Assembly (NCBI GenBank): GCA_963691655.1
Contig: OY829326.1
Location: 88,715,235-88,779,234 of the forward strand
Source of the DNA: Toxonevra muliebris
Lineage: Eukaryota; Arthropoda; Insecta; Diptera; Pallopteridae
DNA length: 64,000 nucleotides
Reading direction: 5' to 3'
Shown here: piece after piece, positions 46,611-60,110 of the stretch
Layout: each line of letters opens with the position of its first letter
Position numbering within the stretch: position 1 is the stretch's first letter
Position numbers and translations under genes: made by a program
The notes under the pieces: model-generated
The model's database searches: none
Told to the model about the DNA's origin: nothing
The model's input: only the letters and a program-made list of their open reading frames with translations

Positions 46611-47194
46611 CAGTGAAGGACAAAAGTATGCATACACCGCCGGATTTTCAGTTTCTCTAAACCTATGAAACTAAAGGGAAATTTATGTTTACAGTTTAAT
46701 AGAGGATAAAGCTCTTGAAGAAACTCCGGAAACTTAATTTCCTCGTTGCCATGACGGTTGCAAGTAGCTATTAATGCCCAAGGAGGACCCACTAAATATT
46801 TAAAGTGGCATAAAATGTAATGTTGCTCATGGTAAATAGTTAGTCCTTAGATAGATTCATTCGTACTGTATGAAGACTTTCGTTATTATGCTTGTGCATT
46901 TACCGTGGTGTTGTTATTGAAGTAAATATTTGTTGGCTTTTTTATGTATAAATAGCCATTGTGGGTTGGGCTGCTATGCAGAGGTGCACGTGCTCAATCA
47001 TTGTTCACAAGACTGCAAATCTAATTTTTTCTATATTTTTAGATTTTAACGTTGCTCCTTAAGCTCTCTTCATCAAAAAGGGAAGCGTAGAGAATTATAT
47101 CGCCATCACTAAAACCTAATTTTTCCTTTAGAGTCTTTAGTTTTACAGAAACTGAAAATCCGTTGTGGTGTATGTAGACTTCTGTCCTTCACTG
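46611..47194. mobile_element. Tc1-like MITE, 584 bp
   Basis: The left end CAGTGAAGGACAAAAGTATG is matched inverted by CAGTGAAGGACAGAAGTCTA. Homology continues as CATACACC…GGATTTTCAGTTTCT for about 50 bp. CAGTG…GGACAAAAGTATGCATACA is the common end of a Tc1-type lineage. The left flank is TA (46609-46610); the right flank is TT, a mutated duplication. No transposase is visible. Confidence 0.8.
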
Positions 47195-47929
47195 TTTATA
47201 TATGGTATGTACGTACGTATGTGCGTGCCATTAACCTCAAAATATAATACCATAGCTTACATCCAGCTACATACACATACATACATGTGCAGTTGCATTA
47301 AATACATAATAAATCTACTGCACTTGTCAATTAAGCTTAATTATGCCCGACAGACAAGTGATTGATGTTGAAAATTAAAAAAAAAAAAAATTTAAATAAA
47401 AAGGAAAATTGATATTAAAAAATAACAAGTAAATCTGCTTCTGATGTTTGGATAACATCGGAGTTTCGTTAGTAAGCGTAGCTCCATTTTTTTTTAGTGA
47501 AATGGAGTACCAAAAATCTTAATCACTTTTTCAAAATTGACAAAAAATTTAATTATTAATTTAATTTTATCAATTTGGATACTCATAAGGTGACTTATCC
47601 TCATTTGTCATAAATTCTCTAATTTTTCATACGACATTATAATTATACGACTGTATGTGAATACCCTAAATTTTATTTCTATCATTCTATTTGGGGTGGA
47701 AAACTTAATACGCAGGATAATGGCACTGGTGATCGGCCTGGATTTTTGTCCAGTAATGTTCGGCAACAAAATCTCGAGTTAAAGGTCATTAGAAATTGGG
47801 AGTGGTACATCACATAAAATCAAAATACTTAATCGATACTTCGCGCAATCACAGTAAACAAGGCAATGAAAGTTTGTGTGAGGTGAAGATATGTTGGTAG
47901 TAGTTATTGAGCAGAAATTGGTGTCTTTG

Positions 47930-48182
47930 AACAAGTGGGTGTAGCACCTTCCATATAACTCAAATAATTTTTAGAATATACTTCAGCAGACATTTACAGT
48001 ACCGTACTAAAATTTTGTCCAAGGATCTTGGCTGACAATGCCATGTCACACGACAAATGAGGTGAGTAAGGAAAAGGGGGCATGGCACCTCTTTTGTAAT
48101 CTAAATTTTAATTATGGAATATTTTAGTAATCATTTGTGGTACAGCTCTAAGATTTGGTAGGCAATATTATTTGCCAATTTG
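47930..48182 (+). repeat. Dispersed GTGGGTGTAGC-module repeat
   Basis: The cores GTGGGTGTAGCACC (about 47936) and GGCATGGCACC (about 48079) are 141-143 bp apart. The body aligns with 21985-22225 (for example CTAAGATTTGGTA at both ends). Confidence 0.6.
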
Positions 48183-48345
48183 TTGTGTGGTTGCCGTAGT
48201 CTAGAGGTGCTCGAGTTCAAATCTCGGTACGCTAAAAAAAAAAACAGAAATAGAAAATAAAAAATGTCACCTCTTGGCTGGTAATGACAAATCTCCCAGA
48301 GTAAAAATTACCTATGAAAAGCTTTCACTTCGCTCGGAACTTTCA
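48183..48345 (+). repeat. tRNA-derived SINE, internally deleted
   Basis: Box A TAGTCTAGAGG (48197-48207) and a perfect box B GTTCAAATC (48215-48223) are only 7 nt apart; normal spacing is about 30-40, so the head is deleted. An A run and CCTCTTGGCTGGTAATGAC follow, matching the family body. Confidence 0.7.
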
Positions 48346-48913
48346 GAAAAGTGATGTACACAATCTTGCAACTGAATTCAATGTTTGAGAAAATAGTGAT
48401 TTTATTAAGTACTATGAATAAACCTCAATTTTATGTATGAGTGTGTGTGTATGTATTAAAAATGCTTGGGTAATATGTGCGTACTCATGTGTACGTACTT
48501 CCCAACTAGGATTTTCGATCCCAGAAGATTCTTTCACGATTCGTTGAGAAACTCTATTTTATTGCTGGCAATGTCGCTGCCTGAACGATAAATTTCATTC
48601 TTTGTGAGATACTTCAACATTTTGGCGAATCACAGAGAATATAAACGGCGACGCGCGTAAAAGATTAGATTAGGAGTGTTTAGGGCGAGTCATAAAAGGC
48701 TTGACATGATTTTTTTTTTATTGAAAAACTCTCACATTTTTTTCTTAGTTATTTATTTTTAAAGAAATCGTTTTTTTTAGTAATAAAGACTTTTTTTTTC
48801 AATTACGAAAACATATTTTTGCAATTGCTAGCTTTGCATTCCAGAGAAAGATGATATAATTATGGATACCTACGAATTTGTTTTCATTTCACATAATATT
48901 GTATGTATTAACA

Positions 48914-49966
48914 AAGTACAAGTACAAGTACAAGTACAAGTACAAGTACAAGTACAAGTACAAGTACAAGTACAAGTACAAGTACAAGTACAAGTACAAG
49001 TACAAGTACAAGTACAAGTACAAGTACAAGTACAAGTACAAGTACAAGTACAAGTACAAGTACAAGTACAAGTACAAGTACAAGTACAAGTACAAGTACA
49101 AGTACAAGTACAAGTACAAGTACAAGTACAAGTACAAGTACAAGTACAAGTACAAGTACAAGTACAAGTACAAGTACAAGTACAAGTACAAGTACAAGTA
49201 CAAGTACAAGTACAAGTACAAGTACAAGTACAAGTACAAGTACAAGTACAAGTACAAGTACAAGTACAAGTACAAGTACAAGTACAAGTACAAGTACAAG
49301 TACAAGTACAAGTACAAGTACAAGTACAAGTACAAGTACAAGTACAAGTACAAGTACAAGTACAAGTACAAGTACAAGTACAAGTACAAGTACAAGTACA
49401 AGTACAAGTACAAGTACAAGTACAAGTACAAGTACAAGTACAAGTACAAGTACAAGTACAAGTACAAGTACAAGTACAAGTACAAGTACAAGTACAAGTA
49501 CAAGTACAAGTACAAGTACAAGTACAAGTACAAGTACAAGTACAAGTACAAGTACAAGTACAAGTACAAGTACAAGTACAAGTACAAGTACAAGTACAAG
49601 TACAAGTACAAGTACAAGTACAAGTACAAGTACAAGTACAAGTACAAGTACAAGTACAAGTACAAGTACAAGTACAAGTACAAGTACAAGTACAAGTACA
49701 AGTACAAGTACAAGTACAAGTACAAGTACAAGTACAAGTACAAGTACAAGTACAAGTACAAGTACAAGTACAAGTACAAGTACAAGTACAAGTACAAGTA
49801 CAAGTACAAGTACAAGTACAAGTACAAGTACAAGTACAAGTACAAGTACAAGTACAAGTACAAGTACAAGTACAAGTACAAGTACAAGTACAAGTACAAG
49901 TACAAGTACAAGTACAAGTACAAGTACAAGTACAAGTACAAGTACAAGTACAAGTAAAAGTACAAA
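48914..49966. repeat. Pure (GTACAA)n hexanucleotide array, about 174 units
   Basis: The array runs about 1.04 kb without a single substitution until one GTAAAA unit at its right edge (49955-49960). The unit includes the self-complementary GTAC. It creates four long stop-free frames (Val-Gln, Tyr-Lys, Leu-Tyr, Leu-Val repeats). These are artefacts: no promoter, no domain and open in both directions. Extreme purity points to recent expansion or concerted correction. An assembly-estimated length should be treated with caution. Confidence 0.97.
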
Positions 49967-49969
49967 TCG

Positions 49970-52633
49970 CAACCCCTTAAGAGAAACTCTCTTCTATTGG
50001 ATAAACCAGAGGTTTCTCCCACACTTGCATTTGTAGCGGTTGCTTGCTTTTACCTTGCTGAACGAACACAAGATAGTGTCTTCATCCGAGACCTGCGAAT
50101 TTGTTGATTAAATTAACGATTGTTAACCGAGCAGGTGCCTCATAACGACTAAATGCGGTACGAACTTTGAGAACCGGTTCTGCCTTTGTGTAGTGAATTT
50201 TCACTTTTTCAATGCTTTGTTCAAGCTTTGTTACTCGTATAGTTTGTACTACTCAAATATGAAAAGAAAAATATTGTCCTTGAGTCGTTTTTTTTGTTTG
50301 TTTTTCATTCTTACTGCTTTGGTTTCTCTGAATAAAAATTATTGAACTTATTATTACACAATAGAAAATTACTTCCAAACTTCGAAAACAGTCATCAGCT
50401 CATCAATAGTAAAAAGGAAATACAAAATGCTATTCAAACGCTCGCAACGAAGAGTTCTCCCGAAGAACATCTTGAATTCTAAGCATATTGTGGTGTTTCC
50501 TTGTAGCAATTAGATAAAAAAGTCGCTCGTTGCTTACTCATAGCTCACACTCTTCCAATAATCATCTTAACGCTAGCTGGGTGAGTGCGAGCAAATACAG
50601 CACCAAATTTAAAATTTTAATTTATATTAATTAAAATCAACAAGAAACAATTAATTATTTGCCTGCCATAAAATAAATTAAAAGTTAATTGCCAATATTT
50701 TTTCCTTATTCCTTTACATACCAATGCGTACATACATATGTACATATGTTTGTGTGTATACTTATGTATGTTGTATGTTCTTATGTGAGAATTGTATATA
50801 AAAATTAATTTTATGCAAACATGTCAATTTTATTTTTTTAAATACTTTTATTGACGTACGCAATTGCTACAGCAGCTCAATTCAACTTTGTTACTATTTG
50901 TTGTTGCCATCCTACGAAACTTTCATTTAATCCGCAAACAAAAAAGTGCATAAATATATCAATTAACAAATACAATAAAATTAATTTGTTTATTGGCGTG
51001 AATACGTTAATTTATGTGATTTTATTTATACTTGAGTGAGGGAGGGGTTGCCATCTGTTTGCATGCAGAACAAATTACCAATAGTGGGGAATTGAATTTT
51101 TCCTTGCTGCGATGAGGAAATTCTCATTACTGCTGATTATTGCAGAAAATTTAATGAGAATCTCTACAATTGTATGTAAACAAGGACTTGAAGTTGTGTA
51201 GAACATAAAGTGCTTGATTGACTGCCTTTGAAAAATCATAATAATTTTTTTTTTTGGTAAAATAAATAAATAAAATATTGATAAATCTGCATAATAGGCA
51301 CACACATCCACCCACACACGCACAAAAGTTAAAAATAAATGAGAAGCTTTGAGCTTTATTGAATATACACTCTCACCTTTGTAATTAGTTAATAATTGTG
51401 ATAATTAAATGCAGAATTACAAAGTTTTACGAAAAAGCAGCGTTCGACGCCAAAACAGCTAAAGTCACATTTTTGAAAAAAATTAAATCGCTATAAAATA
51501 TTTTGTAATTTGCAAAAACAGTTTAACTTTTCAACGTTATCTCGCTCAATTTAAATATTTATACATTTCATTTCAGATGGTGATAGATTACAGGAAATTT
51601 CATTGCAATCACCAATTACTTTCTATTGTCCAGAGAGTTGAGGCTGGGCCTTTCTTCTGTCACAGAGTGTTGTTTTTGCTTTCACGCAAGAAAATTATAT
51701 ATGTATTAAAGGAAATAAGTTTTTGCACCTACTTTCTTTCATTTTGTTTTGCTTGTTTACGGATATATTTTCATTGTTTTTGAACAGATATTATTATCCT
51801 GCTTCAAGCGGAAACCGATATTTTATACATAGTATCGCATATGAAATATCAGAAAAAACAAAAAAAATCAATCAGAACGACAACAGCGGAAAATAACAAA
51901 AACCGAAATCAAATAATGATAAAACGAAAATTGTATATTTAAATATATACATACAAGTGTACCTGCTGCATACATACATATGATATAGTATGTGCCATAC
52001 ATTACACCCACATTATTGACATACATATGTCAGAATAATACATCATATTGAATATGTAAACAAAGCATATGACGTGTTAAAATCACAACTATACACACAT
52101 ATACAGCAAAGATTTCTTGACTAGGAAATGTGTTTTTGTGTAGTTGCTGTTTAAATGCTTCTATTTAACAACTTGTTGCTAACTCATACTTTTGCATGAT
52201 TGTCTTTATGTACACACTATTAATATTTGTGTAAGCATATACTATACATATAAAAGGCAACAGAAAATAACGCCCAAAATTATGCAATAAAAATATAATC
52301 AGTTAAATGATGGAAATACGATTACACTCTTTTATGCTTTTTAACCCTATGATGGGCACCTCTCTAAGAGGCGGTAACATAACCTGGTGGGCCTCAGTAG
52401 GCCCTCGTGAATAAAACGATAGTTATGGCCTACTACAGCATATTATTGCACTGGCAAATGTGCTGTTGGTATCGTACATGGTCTCCTACTTTTGGTATGT
52501 GTATCTAGCATGTATATGTGTACAATTAATCTTTGAAAAAACATTTGAATATAGGAAAGACAAAAAAAATGGATTTCTTTTTACTTCAGGTAAAACATAT
52601 CTCATTTATATATTAATCAAAATGTATGAAAAT
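49970..52633. other. Non-coding stretch
   Basis: No gene is supported. A possible piggyBac-like end (TTAACCCTATGATGGGC at about 52342-52358) has no visible partner. It has scattered CATACATA microsatellite-like sequence. Confidence 0.5.
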
Positions 52634-52896
52634 ATATCGTCGTCGTTCTGGAAGAAATCACTAAGTCCATTTTTTTAATTTCTGAGATGAAGTTAGGTAA
52701 TGCAGTGCATAGTGCTCTACGAACACTGACAAAAATTAAAAAGTTAACAAATTGATACACACATTATTATAGATTTTAACTGCATCATCAAAAATCGAAT
52801 TTACTATGTTATTCGAATTCTAGAAGCTAATTAATACGGATCTAATTAAAAAAGTTAATTTGGACTTAGTGATTTCTGCTTGAACGACGACGATAT
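52634..52896. repeat. MITE-like inverted repeat, about 263 bp
   Basis: ATATCGTCGTCGTTC…AGAAATCACTAAGTCCA on the left is repeated inverted on the right (about 40 of 45 positions). The ends and TSD are not resolved. It lies directly before the next repeat. Confidence 0.6.
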
Positions 52897-52907
52897 GTAC
52901 TTATAAA

Positions 52908-54625
52908 AATCCTAGCTGACCCGGCAAATGTTGTTTTGCCTTTTCTGCGAAAAAGCGCTAAAATTAAAAAAGAATGAAGTACTTGATATTTAATATAGAA
53001 CATTCGTAATGACAATTCAGGCTTCCATTGAATTCGGAAAAAACTTCTAGACTAAAACTGTGTCTCATTATTGACACAATTGACATTTTCAAAAATATTT
53101 AACTTGCAGAACTGTACATTAAAAACAGAGAATCATTATAAATAAAAATCTCAAATCAATATTGTTTTAATTAAATTTTGGAAATGAAAGTTTAGACTGC
53201 GTCTGGACGACCAGAAAATTAAATATTTTTTATTGTATTATCACCAATGTTAATGGCACAAAAGATCGTTTAGGTCGCAGTGCCTGCCTGTTTGGGCTCC
53301 CCTAAATTCTAATAATAATAACCAATGTTAACTCAACGACGTGTACGAAAACAACTCAAGTCTGATAGCAAAGCACATGGTGGATATTTACTAAAAAAAG
53401 ACCGTTAGGCGCATCAGTGAGTGACCTTCGATGAAAACAAAGCTATATTGGCTGATGATACCGTTTGAGAAAAATTATTAACCCAGTTGATGCTAAAGGG
53501 TCATTCAGCAGTTAGATAGAAACTCCAGCATATTTGTAGTAAAAAGAAATAACTTTAAGTATTTTTTTTGTTTCAGTTGAATTATAAAAACAATATTTCA
53601 GGAGGCTCTATGTTCATATCAAAGACCATTCTTGAAATTATGTCTCAAACTTATAATTATAAAAAATTATTTAAAAATTTGAACCAATTTGACATCTATT
53701 ATAAATATAGCATTTGTTACAGCGCCACCTAACGGATTTTAAGACAGCGACGCAGGGTCTTAAGATGTTTCATAAAGCAGTGGAAATAATAGTAGGAAGG
53801 GGAATAGAAAAAGTAGTAGAAAATAGCTGTCAAAAAGTAGAAGAAAATTGTAGTAGAAAAGGTAATAGGAAAAAGAATAGAAAATAGTATTAAAAATTGT
53901 TGCAAAAAAGTAGAAAAAAGGTAGCTGAAAAAGTAGTAGAAAAATAGTTAATCGTATTAGAACAAAAATAGTAAAAATGGAGTAGAAAGAGTGGTAAAAA
54001 TAATAATAAAATATAGTAGTAGAAAAAAGTGTAAAAAAGTAGTAAAAAATAGTAGTAGAAAAATAGTAGAAGGTAGTGGTACAAAATAAAAAGAAATTGC
54101 AGAAAAAATGTAATAAAAAGGTAGTAGAAAAAAAGTAGTAAAATAGTAGTAGAAAATATTAGTTGAAAAAGTAGTAGAAAATATTAGTTGAAAAAGTAGT
54201 AGAAATTGTAGAAAAAAAGTAGAAGAAAAGTATTAAAAAATAGTAGTAGAATTAGTAGTAGTAAATAAATGTAAAGCATGGTACCACATCCACTAATTCA
54301 ATAAACTGAAAGAATTTAAATGGCCTAAAATATCTCATAATGGAAATTCAGGTTATATGGAAGGTGCCACACCCCCTTTATCAATCCCACCTATATTTTT
54401 ATTGTAGCATGTTCTATAAATGGTTCTTGAGATATACCCAAAAAACTATTAGGATTGTATGGGAGGTGCCACGCCCACTTTACTAAAAGCCATTATGAAT
54501 AGCTATGAACCATCCTCCCTCTAAGAAAATACATATATTTTGGAAATATGACTTCAATCGGTCCAGTCGTTCAGAAGTTACACGATGACATACACACAAA
54601 ACTCTACGATTATATATATAAAGAT
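52908..54625 (-). repeat. Mosaic dispersed repeat, retroposon-like
   Basis: It starts with CCTAGCTGACCCGGCAAATG, a phrase I know from abundant insect repeats, and ends with GTTCAGAAGTTACACG…ACTCTACGATTATATATA. The last 350 bp, reversed, match the modules at 21840 and 47930 (GTGCCACACCC at 54366, GTGCCACGCCCAC at 54465). The middle (53790-54270) is a degenerate GTAGTAGAAAAA array. Strand is given as the orientation of the module cores. Superfamily is not assigned. Confidence 0.6.
53790..54270. repeat. Degenerate (AGTAGTAGAAAA)n tract
   Basis: It is purine-rich on the plus strand, with AGTAG and GAAAA words repeating every 9-14 bases for 480 bp. The Tyr/Phe/Leu-rich minus-strand frame here is an artefact. 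Confidence 0.85.
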
Positions 54626-56587
54626 AAAGGCATTGCAGATAACCCGTGTAGAAACTTTTGCAAGCACTTTTACCTGGTAAGGGAATGAAAGGACGTTTGT
54701 GAAAGGTAAGGTAGGGAGCGTTTTGTGGTGGAAAGTACTTCTATGATACCAAATTGAGCTACTGCTTGTTGGATGCGAGGTTGACGTGTGTGGAATTCAT
54801 TGCTCTTGCCTCCTTATTCGCAGAAATCAATCGTATAGTCAGTTGAGTTAAATTTGGTAGATTTTTCTTTTATCGAGCTCAATCCTTGTTAACATAGGGA
54901 ACTGTAATACCATACTGAGCAGTAATGCCATACAATGCTAAATACGCATTGCAAACATTAACAACCATAAGTGTTTATACCAATACACAAAAATAAACAC
55001 ATGGGCCTATTTAGGACCAGAGGGTAATTTTCGATGATGAGATAATAAAAAAATGTTTGTTTTACCAACTTGCTCCAATCGAAACAAATTTTGTTTCATT
55101 GAGCTTTGAAAACATTGACGCAAGAAGTAATGGAGTTCGATTAATCAAGAAACAAAACAAAAAATACATGTTGAAACTCAAAATGGGCTTGATTTGACTC
55201 AAGTGCCCATCCTAGTGTTAATGAAATTCTTCACTATAATATGAAAATCAAACAAAACGTATAGTTACGTGCAATAAGCTCGGGTCAGTTTTTTTTTACT
55301 TCAAATTGCAATTGACTCCAAATGACTGCATTTGAGTTCAAGGGTATTCAAGTTACAGTTACAAAATACAGAAATAATACGGACTTGGGAACTTGATTGG
55401 AATACATTTTTGTAGTTCAGTATTACCATTTATTTAGTGTTTCATTTATTACTTATAACTATAGGCTGGCCATCCGCACAGGAATGAGCAGGAACTTCCT
55501 GTTTTTGGGGATTATTTCCTGCTCTCCTGCTCAGCGCCTTTAATTCCTGCTTTTCAAATGTTAAGAATTTTCTGATACTTATAACCATGGCCTCGCTATA
55601 ATAATGACCAAAAAATTTCAAAAAATTTAAATTATAAAATCATCAAACGGAGCAATTGCATGTTTTTTAAGATTGTTTAGTATAAATAAGCGACAGTTAT
55701 CGCTTAGTATATTTTTTATCTCGAAGAGTTCAGAGCATATTCTTTAGGCGAAATTTTCCGATTTTCCTCAGATTGATTGAAGATATGGGGACTGGGATCC
55801 CCAGTGTATATGCCAACATTTTCCCCAAAATAACTCAAAATTGTAATAATTAAAAAATAGACAAAAACTAATTTTATGCTGAGTTATTCAAAATATGCAA
55901 AATAAACCTTATACCTATTTCTGGACTCCTTCCCTCTTGAATCAATTTTGGTCTTTTAAGCAATTTTTCACGTTTTCATTAGTATAACTCATGTGATAAA
56001 TGCTATAAATAAAACCATGTATAAAAAATTGAGAAATGAGATAAAATTTAATTAGTGCGCCGTTTCATAATAAATTTTACTATGGAAAAATTAGAAATTA
56101 TTAGAGTAAAAATTCATTCTTTAGGAGTGATTAATTATTTTGAACAAAAATAAAACGATTTTCTCTGATTTTAGCGTTTCCACAAGGTGAAGTTTTTCTA
56201 TCATGATATTAAAATCTAAAATTTCCTTTGTATTATGAAATCATATTTCATGCTAATTGCTCCTTGATTTACAAATATTTCTATAAATAAAAGGATATTA
56301 ATTATTTATTTTGTGGAAAAACGAATAGACAAAAAAGCTAGATATAAAAATAGAAATGGTATCTTGTGCTATTTTTGCAATTACTGTAATCTTCCCACTC
56401 GAAGATGCGAAAAAACGAAAACAGAAACACACACACACACAGTCACAGGTGGGCTGCTGTTTAGGTTGGGCTAAAAATCGTATGTTTTTGAATTGTCTAC
56501 ACTTTGGTGTAAGCAGTGTGTAGACAATGTATGTAGCCTTGTCGAAAATGTATAGAACTACATAATCGCAACATATTGATGAATTAG
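54626..56587. other. Non-coding stretch with a possible transposon end
   Basis: At 55463-55552 the motifs CAGGAA, GAGCAGGAAC, TTCCTGCTC and TTCCTGC recur in both orientations, as in subterminal regions of hAT elements (start near GGCTGGCCATCCGCACAGG). No matching second end was found. It is otherwise AT-rich. Confidence 0.4.
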
Positions 56588-56723
56588 ACCGTTCTCCCAC
56601 TGCGATCCGACACAATACCTTTGAAAATGAAAATCGTTGAGATTTTTTGGGAGCGATTAGCATTGCCAATCGTCGCTTTGTGTCAGATCGCGGTTGCGTA
56701 GTCTTTAATGTGAGAACGGCATG
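56588..56723. repeat. Stem-loop MITE-like repeat, 136 bp
   Basis: CCGTTCTCCCAC…GCGATCCGACACAA is matched inverted by CCGTTCTCACAT…GCGATCTGACACAA, with about 17 extra bases in the right arm. TSD is unclear. Confidence 0.5.
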
Positions 56724-57224
56724 AGTGACACAAAAATCTAATTATAACGTTTCCATCTATTTTTAAAGTTAAAAGGCTTTTCTGTTTCATTTGACAAATG
56801 AATTTTTATAAACAAGTTTTTCATGTACGTAAGTATTGTTGTTGACTACACAAATATTCGACATCCATGATAAAAAAAAAATTTTTTTTTCTTCTATGGT
56901 ACATCAACCCGTGGAGGGACCCACGGTTAAACCGAATAAAAGATTATGGCTTTCAAAAAAATTTCATTACTTTGCGTAAATTTACAATAAAGTTTATTAA
57001 TCTTTTAGCATTTTCAATTTGTCAAAAAATAGTTGCAATGTCTATGGGAAGTTCCAGAAAAAAGATTTCGATGTTATAAATATGTTTTATAATTTCATTT
57101 GAGTTATCTACATATATTGTCGACGTGGATTTTGGTTTGAAAATTGCCTACATTTAGTTGTCTACTCGTGGCCCTTAGCTCTTCCCAAAAACCCATAAAG
57201 GACACAGGCCATTTTTTTCGAATT

Positions 57225-57385
57225 ATTTTATGCTGTGCGAGTTATATTTGTACACGGATGGAAATGGTCTACTGGGAGTAAGGCATTGCAAGCCAAGTGG
57301 CGGTGCCGTGTAGAAAATTTTGTATTTGTGATTTTTGGCTGTGCCGAGTACCGAACCCCGGCATCCAGCAGAGCAATATTATGGC
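57225..57385 (-). repeat. tRNA-like SINE fragment, second subfamily
   Basis: On the minus strand GGGGTTCGGTACTCGGC carries a box B-like GTTCGGTAC (8/9). Downstream ATCCGTGTACAAATATAACTC matches the tail fragment at 22257-22372, and related sequence at 60237-60290 (GGAGGCCGAGCTTTTTGCAT). Confidence 0.5.
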
Positions 57386-59946
57386 AAAACACTAAGAAGT
57401 GGGCATAGTAAATTTTAATCGTAAATCACAGAATGTTTAAGGCGTTGAACTTTTCTGATTGGGAAAATCCGGTTTGAAGGTTTTTCGGGGTTATGTTAAA
57501 TTCCGGGCTGGAAGGATACATTCCACCCAATTTAAGATTTTTGGCTAACATCTCAAGCATCATGTTGAACTATTAACGAAGATGCCATGTAGACAACAAT
57601 GTAATTTATGACCAATTCACACCGCGGTAATTACACTAAAAAAAGGATAGTAAATCTTAATAAAACTGTCTGCAAAATATGTGTGTTCTTATATGCATAT
57701 AAAACAACAACCAATATCCAAATACCCGCACATACACAAATGTACACAAGCACAAAATTGAGTTGAAAAATTAAAAGAAAAACAAGAAATTCAATAAGAA
57801 TTTTATTTAAATCTATGGCAGTTTAAATTGAAAGAAAAAAATTGATGCTAGAGTTTAAAACCCAAACAAATTCAACAATAAAAATGAATTCGAACAGAAG
57901 AAAAAAGAAAAGGAAACACGAAGCAAAAATAAAATTAAATTCAAACACCTGTGGGTAGGATAAAGATACAAACAAAGAAAGGATATAGGTGCCTATATAA
58001 GTGTAGCTACCACCTAACTAAAATCAAAGCAAAAGTTTAAGCATTACGGAAAAGAGGAGAGTAAGAGGAAGAGAGCGAGTGAAAGAATGATAGAAAACAG
58101 TTATAAAAGTAAGAGGTACAACACTTACATTTTGTAGATTCAGAGGGAAACCGGAAGTAAGTCAATTTACTCGGTGGCTTTGAAAGTTTACTTTTTCTGT
58201 TTCCTCTGTAAAGAAGCATAGGATTTAAAAAGGTGACACCTTTTATAGATTCTTATGTGTGGGGCCTAAAGTAATCATTATGAAGATGAAGGCGATGATG
58301 ATGAGTAAGGATGATGTGGTGCGATAAAATTTTAAGCAAAGAGGAGGAGAAAAAGGTTAAAGGTTTGAAAAATTAAAACAGTTATTATATATTTTTGTAA
58401 GGTACCAACATGAAGGTTTATGTATTTGAAGTTTGCAAATATAAATTTGCTTAGGATTGAATTGTAAATTTTAGGAAGGAAATATAACGGACACTACCTG
58501 TAATAATTTCGTGATATGAGGAATGAAATTTATCGAGAAAAATGTAATAGTAGAATGAATAAAATAAATTCTAAAGCTTAAATCGAACCTCGAACTCCGA
58601 AATACTTGACGCTCATTCACATAACTTTAGAAGTGATGGAAATAGCGGTGTTTCTTCCAGAAGAATCCTACTCATGTAGACTCCTCCAAATGTCTTGAAT
58701 GAACCAAAAGTTCTTTCTTTTAGAATTGTTCTGATGACGATAAGGTTATTCATTGTTTAACTTAATTTTCCCTAAGTTTCTTACTTACATGTTGGTGTAT
58801 GTATGTAGAAGTATGCGAATGATGTGTTTACTTAAATGTATGTATGTGTACTAATGTCGCATTATAGTTGATATCACCCATAAGTGCTAAATAAATATAC
58901 TCAACACTTGTGTGGCAAATAACACTTAGAATTTATAAATGAGAATGTGAATTTTGTGCGGAATTTGCATTTGTTTTCGAAAATTTCACCACATTTTTAA
59001 CTTTTTTGATTGTTATTGGGTTTTTGTTGTTTGTTTGCTAAATCAAAAAAAAAAAAAAAAAAAAAAACCAAATGTGTCGTGGGTACACGGTAAAATTGAA
59101 AATTTGGAGAATATGCGTGGAAAATTCATTATTTTTTCAAGCTTCATTTTTTTCTTAATGCAAATGCATTAGAAAAAAGTTCGCAAAACAAAAAAAACAT
59201 TTATTAACATTGGGTTTTTGGGGTTTCATCATTTTGATTACAACAATATTTATAGAAAATTTGTACTGTTCGTAGTTTTTCTACGAGGACTGTCATGGTT
59301 GTCACAAACTAGTTTTGAATTAGTTCAAATTATAATAGACGGATGATAAAAGATCAGTTAATAAAAATAATAACTTTTTTTATGCAATTTCTGTTGAATT
59401 TTTTTAAATTAATCAGAAAACGCAAACTTCGAAACTAAAAAAGTCACTTAACATTGTTTACCCAGAAAATTCGATTGTAACTCGTATAGAAAACCCCATT
59501 TTGAAATATATTGACTGAGTTGACTGAATTGACTGACTAAATATGTACTTTGAAGATATCGATATCGAAAAACCTTAATGCAAATTTTTCTTTGAATTTT
59601 TTATTTTGTTGATTCTATTCTAATTACAATTTTGTTTTATATATTTGCAGATATTCTATAGAGTTTCACCAAATCAACTGAACATTCAATGTAAGTTAAA
59701 AAATATGTTAAATTCACTATATATTCTATATACTGACACAACATTCCGAGCCTTTCTAAAATACATGTTTTGGAAAAAAATAGCCTTGTAGTTTACGAAA
59801 ATTGTTCTTTGTCCACAGTATCCATTGTAATTTATTTTTTACACTAATTGGTCAAATTTACAAATAAAAAAACATAAAAAATTTAAGCTTAGGAGAGATA
59901 ATGTTTATAATAATTAGAATTTAAATCTTTATTCGATACTTAAGAG
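57386..59946. other. Non-coding stretch
   Basis: No gene is supported. There is a poly(A) run at about 59046-59067 and purine-rich sequence at 58046-58085. Sequence is otherwise unremarkable. Confidence 0.5.
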
Positions 59947-60110
59947 CAGGGTTTCTCAAACTGTGGTACGCGTACCACCAGTGGTACATGAGGCCTCCAA
60001 GCGGTGGTACGCTAGCAGATAATAGATGTCAAATGAAATAAGCGATGACTGTATTTCATTAAGAATCTATATTTTCGCACATTATTTACATTTTACAATC
60101 TGTTGCATGT

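Noticed and set aside
48914..49966. CRISPR array
   Set aside because: Units are contiguous 6-mers with no spacers, in a eukaryotic context.
48862..50022. Four 350-377-codon open frames across the hexamer array
   Set aside because: They are two-residue repeats produced by a stop-free hexamer on both strands; no promoter, domain or non-repeat coding sequence.
50388..50406. CTGATGA on the minus strand as another hammerhead core
   Set aside because: Lacks GAAA at proper spacing (TTCGAAG follows) and no stem I partner.
52342..52358. piggyBac end TTAACCCTATGATGGGC
   Set aside because: No inverted partner with TTAA was found in the window.
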